30,375 nucleotides of DNA from UMGS1781 sp045650705 (GTDB lineage: Bacteria > Bacillota > Clostridia > TANB77 > CAG-508): assembly GCA_045650705.1 (NCBI GenBank), contig JAZRRK010000015.1:1-30375 (forward strand), given 5' to 3'. Shown in pieces: positions 1-7,752 of the stretch; the first letter of the stretch is position 1; each line of letters opens with the position of its first letter. The translations under genes were made by a program, and so were the position numbers. The notes under the pieces were generated by a model. That model was given only the letters and a program-made list of their open reading frames with translations. It ran no database searches and had not been told where the DNA came from.

Positions 1-141
1 TGAATATATAGATTACTATAATAATAAAAGGATTAAGGGCAAATTAAAAGGAATGAGCCCTGTTAATTACAGAATTCATTCCCTTAAAGTAGCCTAATAT
101 AAACTTAATCAAAAAGTGTCTAACTTTTTGGGTTCAGTTCA
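1..141 (+). mobile_element. Right end of an IS3-family (IS150-like) insertion sequence, partial
   Basis: The window opens inside an insertion sequence. The last 31 codons of an OrfB transposase run to a stop at 95-97. About 40 bases further comes a terminal inverted repeat which, read inward from 141 on the minus strand, begins TGAACTGAACCCAAAAAG and matches the usual IS150-type tip (TG..CTG.ACCC). A short hairpin (110-130, 8-bp arms, 5-base loop) lies in the terminal repeat. The other end and any target duplication are outside the window. The IS stops about 30 bases from the stop codon of the next gene, so that gene is intact. Confidence 0.75.
2..97 (+). CDS. IS3-family transposase OrfB, C-terminal fragment (5' end outside window)
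   Basis: The plus-strand frame from base 2 translates as EYIDYYNNKRIKGKLKGMSP followed by VNYRIHSLKVA and a TAA stop. The YYN..R...L.G.SP..YR pattern is the C-terminal signature of the DDE integrase domain (rve) of IS3-family OrfB proteins. The catalytic residues lie upstream of the window. OrfB acts with OrfA, usually as a frameshift fusion, to cut and paste the element. Whether the complete copy is active cannot be judged from here. Confidence 0.8.
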   Translation, partial: EYIDYYNNKRIKGKLKGMSPVNYRIHSLKVA

Positions 142-172
142 ACTAATTACTTGCTTTTATTTGTTTCTAATT

Positions 173-736
173 CTAGAATAATGGCATACTTACAACCTTG
201 TTTTTATATACAACAAATTCTAATACTGTTGATTCGTCTATTTCGTCTATGTCATCATCATCTGGTTTAGCTTGCATTGAAATTTTTGCTTTTACTACAT
301 ATAAATCTTTTCCTAGTTCATCTACTGATTTAAATTCTTCAACTTTAATCTTATAAGATTTATAGTCATCATCCATTTCATCAAAACTATCATCAATAGT
401 ATCTTTAAAGTCCTCTGTGGCATCTTCTAAATCTTCATCATCAATATCATTATATGCTTCAATAAACTCTTCATAGTCTTCTTCTTCAAAATCGTCTATG
501 TCATATCCATAGCCCCAATCTCCACCTGATGTCCAAGCTTGCACACCTTTTAAGTCCATTGATTTCATTACTTTTGAAGCATTTTGTTTGTCCATTCCTT
601 TTATTAAATTCTTAACTGCTTTTTTTGGCCCTGATGTAAATACAGTTGCTAATAATATTATTACTACAACTACTGCAACAGCCCCTACGATGTATGGAAG
701 ATATTTTTTAAAATTAATTTTTGATCCTTCTCCCAT
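173..736 (-). CDS. Membrane-anchored protein with a very acidic extracytoplasmic domain
   Basis: About 187 residues. A short basic N-terminus (KINFKKYLP) precedes one hydrophobic segment (VGAVAVVVVIILLATVF), then an outside domain containing a long Asp/Glu-rich stretch (FEEEDYEEF, DDEDLEDATED) and ending in a beta-like segment (STVLEFVVYKNKVVSM). The layout recalls lipoprotein-like DUF4878/DUF5105 proteins of Firmicutes, but I cannot assign a family. The frame can open at a GTG at 745, but that GTG lies inside the AAGGGGTGA ribosome-binding site. The ATG at 734-736, correctly spaced after it, is the more likely start. It is separated from the two-component operon at 850 by about 110 bases. 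Function unknown; a cation-binding or envelope role is only a guess from charge. Confidence 0.6.
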   Translation of the reverse strand: MGEGSKINFKKYLPYIVGAVAVVVVIILLATVFTSGPKKAVKNLIKGMDKQNASKVMKSMDLKGVQAWTSGGDWGYGYDIDDFEEEDYEEFIEAYNDIDDEDLEDATEDFKDTIDDSFDEMDDDYKSYKIKVEEFKSVDELGKDLYVVKAKISMQAKPDDDDIDEIDESTVLEFVVYKNKVVSMPLF

Positions 737-849
737 TTTTTTCACCCCTTTTTTATATATTTTGTCATATTATATCATTACTTGTTTTTTTTTGCAATAT
801 TTTGTAAAATTTTTTTATTATATAAAAAAGGGCTCTCTAATTGATCATT

Positions 850-1884
850 CTATTCATTTGAAATAATAATTTTAAATGTACTTCCTTCTCCAAGTTTACT
901 TATTACTTCTATTTCTCCGTTTACTAAATTTAGTATTTTATTTACTATCGTTAGACCTAATCCTAGACCTTGTATTGTTTTACTTTTTTCTACTTGATAA
1001 TATTTCTCAAATATGTGTGATATTTGTTCTCCTGTCATACCAATTCCTGTATCTGAAATTGTTACAACAATCTTCCCTGCTTCATTTTTATCTAAAGAAA
1101 TATCTATTTTTCCATTTTCTTTATTATATTTGATACTATTGCTTATTAAATTCATCCATAAGTGTTGCATAATATCTTTGTTTCCACTATAAATTACTTC
1201 TTCTATTTCAGCATTTATGGTAATATTTTTCACACTCCAACTAGGTTCTAACATAATAATACAATTTCTTAATTGTTCAGAAAGCGAATATTCTTCTTTT
1301 TCTATTATATCTTGAGAATCTAATTTAGTCATTATAATGGATTCTTCTGCTAGATTATTTAGCCTATTGGCTGATTCCAAGATAATTTTTAAGTACTTCT
1401 TTCTATCTTCTTCTGATACGTCTTCTTCTAATAGCATTTCTGAAAAACCTTTTATTGATGTAATAGGTGTTCTTAATTCATGTGAGTAGTTACTTACAAA
1501 TTCTTCTTGCATGTTACGAACATTTTTTAATTCATCTGTTACTCTATTAAAATTTTTATATACTTTTGTCATCGCTCCTGCATTACTTGGGTCTAGTTTT
1601 GCATAGAAATCTCCCTCTACAGCCTTTTCTAATCCATCTGCCAAATCTGAAAATTGTCTATAATAACTCTTAATCATAAAAAAGTTAGAAATTCCTAGTA
1701 TTATTGCTAGGGGTATGAAGATTCCTCCCGCAAATGCTATATCATATATATTTAGTGTATAGCCGCTTTCAACATATTTTATGAATAATACAGTTGCAAA
1801 ACAAGCTATTAATACAAAAATTGTTTGTTTCCAGATTATTCTATTTATCTTTGAAGCAGTTTCCTTATCAATACTTTTTCTCAT
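850..1884 (-). CDS. Two-component sensor histidine kinase, membrane-bound
   Basis: 344 residues. Two membrane helices (about 17-35 and 48-72) enclose only a short outside loop, so it may sense the membrane or a partner rather than a soluble ligand. A HAMP-like linker follows, then the HisKA H-box (SNYSHELRTP, phospho-acceptor His135) and the HATPase_c domain with N-box (HLWMNLISNSIKYN, about 241-254), G1 box DTGIGM (278-283) and G2 box GLGLGL (306-311). All residues needed for ATP binding and autophosphorylation are visible. The start codon lies 2 bases after the stop of the response regulator, so the two are co-transcribed and probably translationally coupled. Signal and targets are not evident. 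Confidence 0.93.
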   Translation of the reverse strand: MRKSIDKETASKINRIIWKQTIFVLIACFATVLFIKYVESGYTLNIYDIAFAGGIFIPLAIILGISNFFMIKSYYRQFSDLADGLEKAVEGDFYAKLDPSNAGAMTKVYKNFNRVTDELKNVRNMQEEFVSNYSHELRTPITSIKGFSEMLLEEDVSEEDRKKYLKIILESANRLNNLAEESIIMTKLDSQDIIEKEEYSLSEQLRNCIIMLEPSWSVKNITINAEIEEVIYSGNKDIMQHLWMNLISNSIKYNKENGKIDISLDKNEAGKIVVTISDTGIGMTGEQISHIFEKYYQVEKSKTIQGLGLGLTIVNKILNLVNGEIEVISKLGEGSTFKIIISNE

Positions 1885-1886
1885 AA

Positions 1887-2567
1887 TTAATTTTCTACTC
1901 CTTTTAGAACTAATTTATATCCTATACCTTTTAAATTTACAATCTCAATTTCTTCTACTTTTGATAATTTACTTCTTACTTTATTAATATATGTTTTTAT
2001 GCTGTCTTCTAATACATCGCTATCATATCCCCATATATCTTCAATTAATTGCATTTTTGTAAAGATTTTATTAGGATAAGAAATTAATTTAAATAGTAAG
2101 TCAAATTCTTTTTTAGTTAATTCTATGACTTCATTATCATATTTAAAGCTGTATTGTCCTAAATCTATTTCTATCTTTCCTATTGTGATTTTATCTTGAT
2201 TAGAAATATTGGCTCTTCTAATTAGTGCATTTATCCTTAATATTAATTCATTGTAGTCAACTGGTTTAGTTAGATAATCATCTGCTCCATATTCAAAGCC
2301 TTTAGTTTTATCTTCTATACTATTTTTTGCTGTAAGTAATAAAACTGGAATATTATTTTTTCTTTCTCTTAATTCTTTTATTAGCTCGAATCCATCCAAT
2401 TTTGGCATCATTAAGTCAGCTACTATTATGTCTATGTTTTGGCTGTATATTATATCTAATGCTTCTTCTCCATCCTTGCAAGTTACAACATTATATTTTT
2501 TATATAAATGTGCTTCTGTTAGTAATCTTGTATTTTCATCATCTTCAACTACTAATATTGTTACCAT
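1887..2567 (-). CDS. OmpR/PhoB-family response regulator
   Basis: 226 residues, normal length for the family. The N-terminal receiver domain has the acidic pocket (VVEDD, residues 6-10), phospho-acceptor Asp51 (VADLMMP), Thr79 (LLLTA) and Lys101 (LTKPV). The C-terminal winged-helix domain (about 125-222) ends in the typical SKVEEIEIVNLKGIGYKL beta-hairpin. It is a DNA-binding transcription regulator controlled by the kinase encoded next. It sits second in a minus-strand operon: a small membrane protein gene ends 24 bases upstream and the kinase starts 2 bases downstream. The target promoters are unknown. Confidence 0.95.
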   Translation of the reverse strand: MVTILVVEDDENTRLLTEAHLYKKYNVVTCKDGEEALDIIYSQNIDIIVADLMMPKLDGFELIKELRERKNNIPVLLLTAKNSIEDKTKGFEYGADDYLTKPVDYNELILRINALIRRANISNQDKITIGKIEIDLGQYSFKYDNEVIELTKKEFDLLFKLISYPNKIFTKMQLIEDIWGYDSDVLEDSIKTYINKVRSKLSKVEEIEIVNLKGIGYKLVLKGVEN

Positions 2568-2591
2568 AAAATTCCTCCACTCTATAATTGA

Positions 2592-3134
2592 TTATTCATT
2601 TTCCAATAAAATTTCTCCTGCTTTTTTATAAGTATTATTAATTATATCATATTGTTCATCAATTTTATTTTTGGCCTCCGCTTCTTTTTTATCTATTACT
2701 TTTCTATAAATAGAATAAGGAAAAATACAACCTATAAGCCCAACTATTCCGCAAAGGATTGCAATGCTCCATATATTTCTTATTGCCATAAACACAGATA
2801 TTGCTATAAAACCTGCAGCAATAATACCTACAATTAATGAATACATTGTTGCTATTGATTGAGGTATTTTTTCTAATTCGGCAACTTTTATAAATGCCGT
2901 TTCACATTTCTGCTGTAATGTCTTTAACTCTTCCTTGTTTTTTATATTTCTATTTCTTTTAAACTTAAGATTAACTATGTCCTGAATTGGATTAGCATTT
3001 ATATAATAATCTTGTTTGGTATTTTCTTTTATATGAATCCATCCGAAATTTTGATAGCAATCAATATACATTGGTTCTAAATCACTTTTTACATTTATTG
3101 ATGTATATTCATAAGCAATGTAATCTTCTTTCAT
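2592..3134 (-). CDS. Conserved Firmicutes membrane protein of unknown function, two central helices
   Basis: 180 residues. The N-terminal soluble part includes YEYTSINVKSDLEPMYIDCY and FGWIHI, then a basic segment (LKFKRNRNIKNKEELKTLQ). Two close membrane helices (about 95-118 and 122-144) and a charged C-terminal tail follow. I recognise the pattern (Y-E-Y, D-Y-NFGW, FKR-R-I-NK-EL) as a widespread unnamed Firmicutes family with no assigned role. The gene is first in the operon with the response regulator (24-base gap) and the kinase. That placement suggests the protein may modulate the kinase, which is inference. Good AGGAGG-type site just before the ATG. Confidence 0.7.
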   Translation of the reverse strand: MKEDYIAYEYTSINVKSDLEPMYIDCYQNFGWIHIKENTKQDYYINANPIQDIVNLKFKRNRNIKNKEELKTLQQKCETAFIKVAELEKIPQSIATMYSLIVGIIAAGFIAISVFMAIRNIWSIAILCGIVGLIGCIFPYSIYRKVIDKKEAEAKNKIDEQYDIINNTYKKAGEILLENE

Positions 3135-3173
3135 TTCGTTCTACCTCCTTTACCTTACATTCCTATTATAAAC

Positions 3174-3200
3174 CTTAAAAAGCCCCTTTTGCAAGGGGCT
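3174..3200 (-). terminator. Rho-independent terminator after the 3208-3606 gene
   Basis: On the minus strand an AGCCCCTT arm pairs with AAGGGGCT around a GCAA tetraloop, immediately followed by TTTTT. It ends the two-gene unit 3941-3208 and separates it from the two-component operon. Confidence 0.88.
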
Positions 3201-3207
3201 GGGGGTT

Positions 3208-3606
3208 TTATTCTTCTCTATTGCTTTTTATGTAAGCATATATAGGATAATTAAGTACACATATTACTAAACCAACAACACCTGTTATTAGTCCTACTAT
3301 CATATCTGATGTGCTTGCTTCTCCTACCAATATTTTGCTCATTCCAAATCCCATAATTAGTGATCCTACTACTCCTATTACCCAAGTTGCCACTATTCCC
3401 CAGTTTATTGGTGCATGTAATTTTTTAGGATGACATCCTCTATATATTGGTATAATGCATAATAATATTATAAATCCTATTATTGATACAACTACACCTG
3501 GTGTAAACATATTCCATTCTGGAATTAAACACATACACATTCCTATTGCAAATATTAATCCTCCAACTGTTCCTAAAATAATTTCTAATAAAGTTTCTTT
3601 TTTCAT
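3208..3606 (-). CDS. Small integral membrane protein, four helices, unknown function
   Basis: 132 residues, almost entirely hydrophobic. Four membrane helices are visible (about 8-27, 36-54, 68-90, 100-122), with short charged linkers and basic ends. A Cys-containing loop between helices 2 and 3 reads IYRGCHPKKLHAP. No catalytic or transport motif is recognisable. It lies 17 bases downstream of the charged cytosolic protein gene at 3624, and a strong terminator follows its stop, so the two form one unit and may act together at the membrane. The name cannot go beyond a small membrane protein. Confidence 0.6.
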   Translation of the reverse strand: MKKETLLEIILGTVGGLIFAIGMCMCLIPEWNMFTPGVVVSIIGFIILLCIIPIYRGCHPKKLHAPINWGIVATWVIGVVGSLIMGFGMSKILVGEASTSDMIVGLITGVVGLVICVLNYPIYAYIKSNREE

Positions 3607-3623
3607 TTCTAACTTTCTCCTTC

Positions 3624-3941
3624 TTATTTATTTATTTTTGAAATTTCATCTAAATTTTTTCTTTGTTCTTCTAGTAATTCTTTATAGTTTTCTCTGCTTT
3701 CTTCAGCCATTTTTTTAGCATCTCTTGATACATGTTCTGCAACAACCTTTGCCTTAGCTCTTAAACCTTTTGCATCTTTAAATTCTTGAAAATCTGGATC
3801 TACTTTTTTTGCCTCCTCAAATCTTGCTTTACTATCTGCTTTTACAGCTTCAAAGTTCTCCTTATCAATTTCATGTTGTTTTTTTGCATTTTTCTTCATA
3901 TCATCGATTGCTCTTCCTAAAAAATTCTTTTTTTCACTCAT
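3624..3941 (-). CDS. Charged, helical cytosolic protein of unknown function
   Basis: 105 residues with no hydrophobic segment. The sequence is dominated by Lys, Glu, Asp and Ala in heptad-like spacing (for example DKENFEAVKADSKARFEEAK and ENYKELLEEQRKNLDEISK), predicting an almost all-helical, coiled-coil protein. It is first in a two-gene unit with the membrane protein at 3208. A scaffold or adaptor role for that partner is conceivable but not shown. A palindrome TTGGAAAA-N10-TTTTCCAA at 3976-4001, just upstream, could be a regulator site. Confidence 0.6.
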   Translation of the reverse strand: MSEKKNFLGRAIDDMKKNAKKQHEIDKENFEAVKADSKARFEEAKKVDPDFQEFKDAKGLRAKAKVVAEHVSRDAKKMAEESRENYKELLEEQRKNLDEISKINK

Positions 3942-4244
3942 TTTAAATTTTCCCTTTCGTTTAGATACTTATTATTTGGAAAAGATTTGATATTTTTCCA
4001 ACTGACCTCATCCTTGATATATATATTAACTTATCAAAGTAAAGAAATCGTAAATTTAAAGTAAAATTAAGGTGAAATTTTGTAATATTTTCTTGTCTCT
4101 TAGATATGTAATTTTACTGCAATTATTTTACTTAAGTTTGCTCTGTCAAATATTAAATATATTATGTTTCTTTTTATTTCATTTGTTAAGTCTTTTAACT
4201 TCTCTTTTATAATTTTAATCTTTTCCTTTTTCTTTATCTTAATA
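3942..4244. other. Intergenic region with an inverted repeat and a possible small ORF
   Basis: This 303-base gap holds the promoter region of the minus-strand unit at 3941-3208, with an inverted repeat at 3976-4001 (arms TTGGAAAA and TTTTCCAA, 10-base spacer). The remaining half, up to the acyltransferase stop, is T-rich. On the minus strand it contains an open frame of 53 codons (4261 to 4100, starting MLYPINIKIKKKEK) that overlaps the acyltransferase end. It has a GGAG three bases before its ATG and is very Lys/Ile-rich, so it may be chance in AT-rich DNA. Confidence 0.35.
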
Positions 4245-5531
4245 TTAATTGGATATAACATTAACTCCATTCCCCTCTATTCTAAAATTTATATTGTTTT
4301 CTATCAATAGTTCTTTAAACTTGCGTTCTATTAGGCAGTCTTTTAAAATTGTTCCAAATGTTACAACTAGATTATCATTATACGAGCATACACCACATTT
4401 TACTTTTTCAGCCCAGTCTGGTGCTAATATTACAAAAAAGTTTTCTACATATTTACTATATTTTTCCTCAATTTCAAAGCTTCCAATATTCGAAAATGTC
4501 ATTGTAAAATGCCTTTTTACTTTTAACGAACCTAATCTAACTACTATTTTCTTTATAAATAATGGCACTATTCGTACCCATATACTATTTGTTATGCCTG
4601 CATCTCCAGACATAGTTGCTACTATTTTTTCAATTCTTAGCTTTTTCTCGAATTCTTTTTTTACCATACTTAACACTTTATCAAATGAATATATTTGATA
4701 ACTCTTTAAATCTAAAGTTACAAGCATATATGAGAAGAAATTTGATATTGTTTCTGATTCAAAGTATTTCTTCAAATTTATAGGCACACATATATTAATT
4801 GGTTTATTGCCTTCATATATTTTATAATTTGTTTCGTATATTGAATATATAACCATTGCTATAAGATACATTGATAAACTACACTCTTTTGATTTGGCGC
4901 AACGTTTAATTTCATTTAGATTTATATTAAAATGATTTATTCCAACTTTACCTCTTGGTAACAATTCTCCTTTTATCATATATGCATGCTTAGAGGTACT
5001 GCTTTTTTTACTATGCTTTTTATAATTTTTGATATATGCATTTTCACTATCTTTGAGAATCTGCTTTTCATCTAGCTCAATAGGTGCCATTTCATTTAGA
5101 TATTTTATATCTAAATATCTATATACTATTTCTTTCAAGAATTCTGACCCGCTATTTCCATCTGTTAAAGCATGAAAGAATTCTATATTTATTTTGTTCT
5201 CAAAATATGTTACTTTAAATAAATAATCATTATTTTCTTTAGTGTTGATTTTCTTAAATGGATACTCATTTTCTATACTTATAATAGGTTTTTTATTATT
5301 TTCTTCAAAATAATACCAAAAAATACCTTTCTGCATTTTGACTTTAAAAGCCTTGTATTTTTCTAGAGCCAATTCTAGCGCTTTTTGCAAAATATCAGCT
5401 TCAATTTTTTCTTTTAATACTATAGATAATCTAAAAATCGAGCTATATTTATTATTGCTTGCTAGTGCAAATACTTTTGCTTGATCATCTAATTTTCTCC
5501 AATAGAATTTTCTTTTTATTCTTTTTTTCAT
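4245..5531 (-). CDS. Condensation-domain / alcohol acetyltransferase-like acyltransferase
   Basis: 428 residues from the preferred start. The fold looks like the CoA-dependent acyltransferase/condensation superfamily: an N-terminal half with the active-site motif HALTDG (HxxxDG), where the His acts as general base, and a C-terminal half with a segment like the DFGWG region of these enzymes (VILAPDWAEKVKCGVCSYND). Firmicutes homologues are often named alcohol acetyltransferase; the true acceptor is unknown. The frame extends to 5585, but the ATG at 5529-5531 has an AAGGAG site and overlaps the stop of the upstream membrane gene as ATGA, so it is clearly the start. The pair is translationally coupled, suggesting transfer of an acyl group at or across the membrane. 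Confidence 0.75.
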   Translation of the reverse strand: MKKRIKRKFYWRKLDDQAKVFALASNNKYSSIFRLSIVLKEKIEADILQKALELALEKYKAFKVKMQKGIFWYYFEENNKKPIISIENEYPFKKINTKENNDYLFKVTYFENKINIEFFHALTDGNSGSEFLKEIVYRYLDIKYLNEMAPIELDEKQILKDSENAYIKNYKKHSKKSSTSKHAYMIKGELLPRGKVGINHFNINLNEIKRCAKSKECSLSMYLIAMVIYSIYETNYKIYEGNKPINICVPINLKKYFESETISNFFSYMLVTLDLKSYQIYSFDKVLSMVKKEFEKKLRIEKIVATMSGDAGITNSIWVRIVPLFIKKIVVRLGSLKVKRHFTMTFSNIGSFEIEEKYSKYVENFFVILAPDWAEKVKCGVCSYNDNLVVTFGTILKDCLIERKFKELLIENNINFRIEGNGVNVISN

Positions 5532-6181
5532 CTCTCTCCTTCTATGCATTGTCGTATATTTATTATCATATATAAGCCCATACATATAATTGCTAAACTA
5601 ACTGCCATACCTGTATAACCATTGACATTTGCAAAATCATATTCTTTTGCATAGGTATCTAATAAAACTACCTGAGTTAAAACAATTGAAGTTAATGCAT
5701 TGGCAAAGTTAGTAATTTTTACTGATTTTAAAATTGGACTACTTTTTCTTTTGTATTTAACCATACCATATATTGCCCAACTGATTGACCAGAAGGCGTT
5801 AAGTGCAACTAAATATGTTAAATATTCATGCATTGTTGTATTTGTTCCTTTGTAATACATATATACACTAACAAAAAAGTACATTATTCCAAGCATAATT
5901 AATAATATTCCATTATGCAAATAATTTTTATACCCTATCTCTCTCTTAATTTTCTCATCAAAAATACTTCTTTGCTTTCCATAACTTCTAATAGAGAAAA
6001 ATCTAGATAAAGATAAAACTATTAAAAATCCAGCATTTACAAAAAACCATAAAGATGGGATTGTTAATGCAAATATAAACTTTGCAATTGCAATTAATAT
6101 GTTTCCTAATGTCGTAAGTATCAATAAAAACATAGTTTTATCACTTTTCTCTAGGTTCATTATATTTTTTACTATTCTCAC
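5528..6181 (-). CDS. Multi-spanning membrane protein coupled to an acyltransferase
   Basis: 217 residues with about six hydrophobic helices (roughly 17-38, 42-60, 88-110, 121-140, 156-173, 188-207). No transport signature is visible. GTG at 6179-6181 is taken as the start because GGAGG stands six bases before it; a later ATG (codon 8) has no such site. The stop codon overlaps the acyltransferase ATG (ATGA), so both proteins are made from one message in coupled fashion. Family not recognised. A role in presenting or exporting the acylated product is inference from context only. A bidirectional terminator at 6249-6308 separates it from the exchanger gene. Confidence 0.6.
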   Translation of the reverse strand: MRIVKNIMNLEKSDKTMFLLILTTLGNILIAIAKFIFALTIPSLWFFVNAGFLIVLSLSRFFSIRSYGKQRSIFDEKIKREIGYKNYLHNGILLIMLGIMYFFVSVYMYYKGTNTTMHEYLTYLVALNAFWSISWAIYGMVKYKRKSSPILKSVKITNFANALTSIVLTQVVLLDTYAKEYDFANVNGYTGMAVSLAIICMGLYMIINIRQCIEGER

Positions 6182-6248
6182 TTTTATCCTCCAATAGTTC
6201 TCAAAATAGTCTCTAATCTCCTACTTTTATATAATACACTATAAAAGT

Positions 6249-6308
6249 AAAAAAACCGTAAATTTAAAGTTAAATTTTTTAAATTTTTCTCTAAATTACG
6301 GTTTTTTT
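6249..6308. terminator. Bidirectional Rho-independent terminator
   Basis: An A7-CCGTAA arm at 6249-6266 pairs with TTACGGT7 at 6292-6308, with one bulged A. The T-run on either strand gives an intrinsic terminator in both directions. On the minus strand it can end the exchanger transcript before the membrane protein/acyltransferase pair. Confidence 0.75.
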
Positions 6309-6310
6309 AA

Positions 6311-6340
6311 TGGGACAAAAACTCCGTCCCCGTGTCCCAC
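6311..6340. repeat. Short palindromic repeat with GGGGACGG core
   Basis: TGGGAC at 6311-6316 pairs with GTCCCA at 6334-6339. On the minus strand the interior reads CGGGGACGGAG. The same GGGGACGGA core forms the arms of a larger palindrome inside the sortase gene (17072-17157), so these look like members of one dispersed palindromic repeat family. Related elements appear common in gut Clostridia genomes, from memory only. Confidence 0.5.
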
Positions 6341-6346
6341 ATCTTT

Positions 6347-7306
6347 TTACATTACAAATAGCATTGCTAAATATCCTATATATAATGCCATATATATTAC
6401 TCCATTCATTCTACTCATTTTATTTTTTGGAGGTATTATTGGGAATAAAGCTAATACTATTGTTGCTATAAGTAATACTACCATATCTCTGTTGTAGCTT
6501 AAATTATATGTAATTGGGCTTATTAGTGCTGATACACCAATTATAAACAGCATATTAAATATATTTGAACCTAATATGTTTCCTATTGCAATATCACTGT
6601 TTCCTTTAAATGCTGCTGAAACACTAGTTACTAATTCTGGTAAACTTGTTCCTACTGCTAATATTGTTACACTTATTAACTTTTCACTCCAATTAAATAT
6701 GTTTGCAATATTTACTGCATTATCTACAGTAAAATCTCCACCTATCTTCAATAAGACTACACCTAATATTATTGAAAATATATCTTTTACGGTAGAGGTA
6801 TTTTTAACTTCTTCTTTTACTTCCTCTTGACCATCTTTTTTCTCAAATTCTTCTCCTTTTTTTGCCATTACAATTGTGTATATGATAAATGCCACAAATG
6901 CTACTAATAAAATTATTGCATCTATTCTAGTAATATCTTGTCCAATATTAGCTAAAATAATAAATAGAATTGATACAAACAAACAAATTGGTATTTCAAT
7001 TAATCTTGTTTCTCTTTTAAATGTAATTGCATTTATAATTGCAGACATTCCTAATATTAAAAGTAAATTTGCTACATTGCTACCTACTACATTCCCTACT
7101 GCCATATCTGGAAATCCATCTATTGCTGAAGTCACACTAACAAATAACTCTGGCATTGATGTTCCTATTGATACTATTGTTAAACCTATTATTATTTCTG
7201 GTATATGGAATTTTTTTGCTACATTACTTGATCCATCTACCAAAAGATTTGCACCGAAAATTAGCATTGCAAATCCTATGACTATTAAAATTACTGATAC
7301 TAACAT
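6347..7306 (-). CDS. Calcium/sodium antiporter, YrbG-type CaCA family
   Basis: 319 residues and about ten membrane helices arranged as two inverted halves. Each half has the alpha-repeat that forms the ion path: GTSMPE (48-53) with GNVVGSN (71-77), and GTSLPE (219-224) with GNILGSN shortly after. The conserved acidic residues in these repeats bind Ca2+ and Na+. The central cytosolic loop is short and acidic/basic (KKGEEFEKKDGQEEVKEE), as in bacterial members. It expels Ca2+ using the sodium gradient. Monocistronic: a terminator of the copper ATPase gene lies upstream (7360-7402) and a bidirectional terminator downstream. Confidence 0.93.
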   Translation of the reverse strand: MLVSVILIVIGFAMLIFGANLLVDGSSNVAKKFHIPEIIIGLTIVSIGTSMPELFVSVTSAIDGFPDMAVGNVVGSNVANLLLILGMSAIINAITFKRETRLIEIPICLFVSILFIILANIGQDITRIDAIILLVAFVAFIIYTIVMAKKGEEFEKKDGQEEVKEEVKNTSTVKDIFSIILGVVLLKIGGDFTVDNAVNIANIFNWSEKLISVTILAVGTSLPELVTSVSAAFKGNSDIAIGNILGSNIFNMLFIIGVSALISPITYNLSYNRDMVVLLIATIVLALFPIIPPKNKMSRMNGVIYMALYIGYLAMLFVM

Positions 7307-7357
7307 ATTTTCTCCTCTTTTCTTATTTTTTAGAACTAATTACTGCATATTTGTGTC

Positions 7358-7402
7358 AAAACAAAAAGACCTTGTTTGCAACCTATAATTGCAAACAAGT
7401 CT
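7358..7402 (-). terminator. Terminator of the copper ATPase transcript
   Basis: On the minus strand AGACTTGTTTGCA pairs with TGCAAACAAGGTCT (one bulge), followed directly by TTTTTGTTTTG. It lies between the copA stop and the exchanger start. Confidence 0.88.
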
Positions 7403-7539
7403 CATTATTTAAAATAAAGCCAGATATTAATGTATCGGTGTATGTTGACTTTATTACATATTTTTCTATGCTAATTACTCCCTTATTTCTGTATTATTAT
7501 ACAATATTTGTATTTTTTTTACAAGTATTTATTAAAATT

Positions 7540-7752
7540 TTATATAATGTTTATTACTTTAAATCCTTGTTCTTCTATTACAGCTTTTATTTTATCATTT
7601 TCTATTTCTTGCTCAGACTCTATTTTTGCATTTTTCTTTTTTAAATCTACTTCTACTTTTATAACATTACTAATAGAAATTAATGCTTTTTCTACTGACA
7701 TCTTACAATGATTACATTGCATTCCTTCAATTGTTACTATTTTTATAAACAT
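7540..7752 (-). CDS. copZ: CopZ-like copper chaperone, internal start within the copA frame
   Basis: The last 70 codons of copA form a complete HMA copper chaperone (IEGMQCNHC, then the betaalphabetabetaalphabeta pattern ending EEQGFKVINII). An ATG at 7750-7752 is preceded by GGAGG (7761-7765) with an ideal 8-base gap, all inside the copA open frame. This looks like an ordinary copZ gene whose upstream copA stop codon has been lost, so the ribosome could make both a CopA-CopZ fusion and free CopZ. The chaperone would carry Cu+ to the ATPase. That the internal start is used is inference, but the site is as strong as any in the window. Confidence 0.65.
   Translation of the reverse strand: MFIKIVTIEGMQCNHCKMSVEKALISISNVIKVEVDLKKKNAKIESEQEIENDKIKAVIEEQGFKVINII

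Noticed and set aside
7351..7711. Plus-strand Phe/Tyr-rich frames opposite the copA end
   Set aside because: Shadow frames of copA and its terminator; composition is that of antisense AT-rich DNA.
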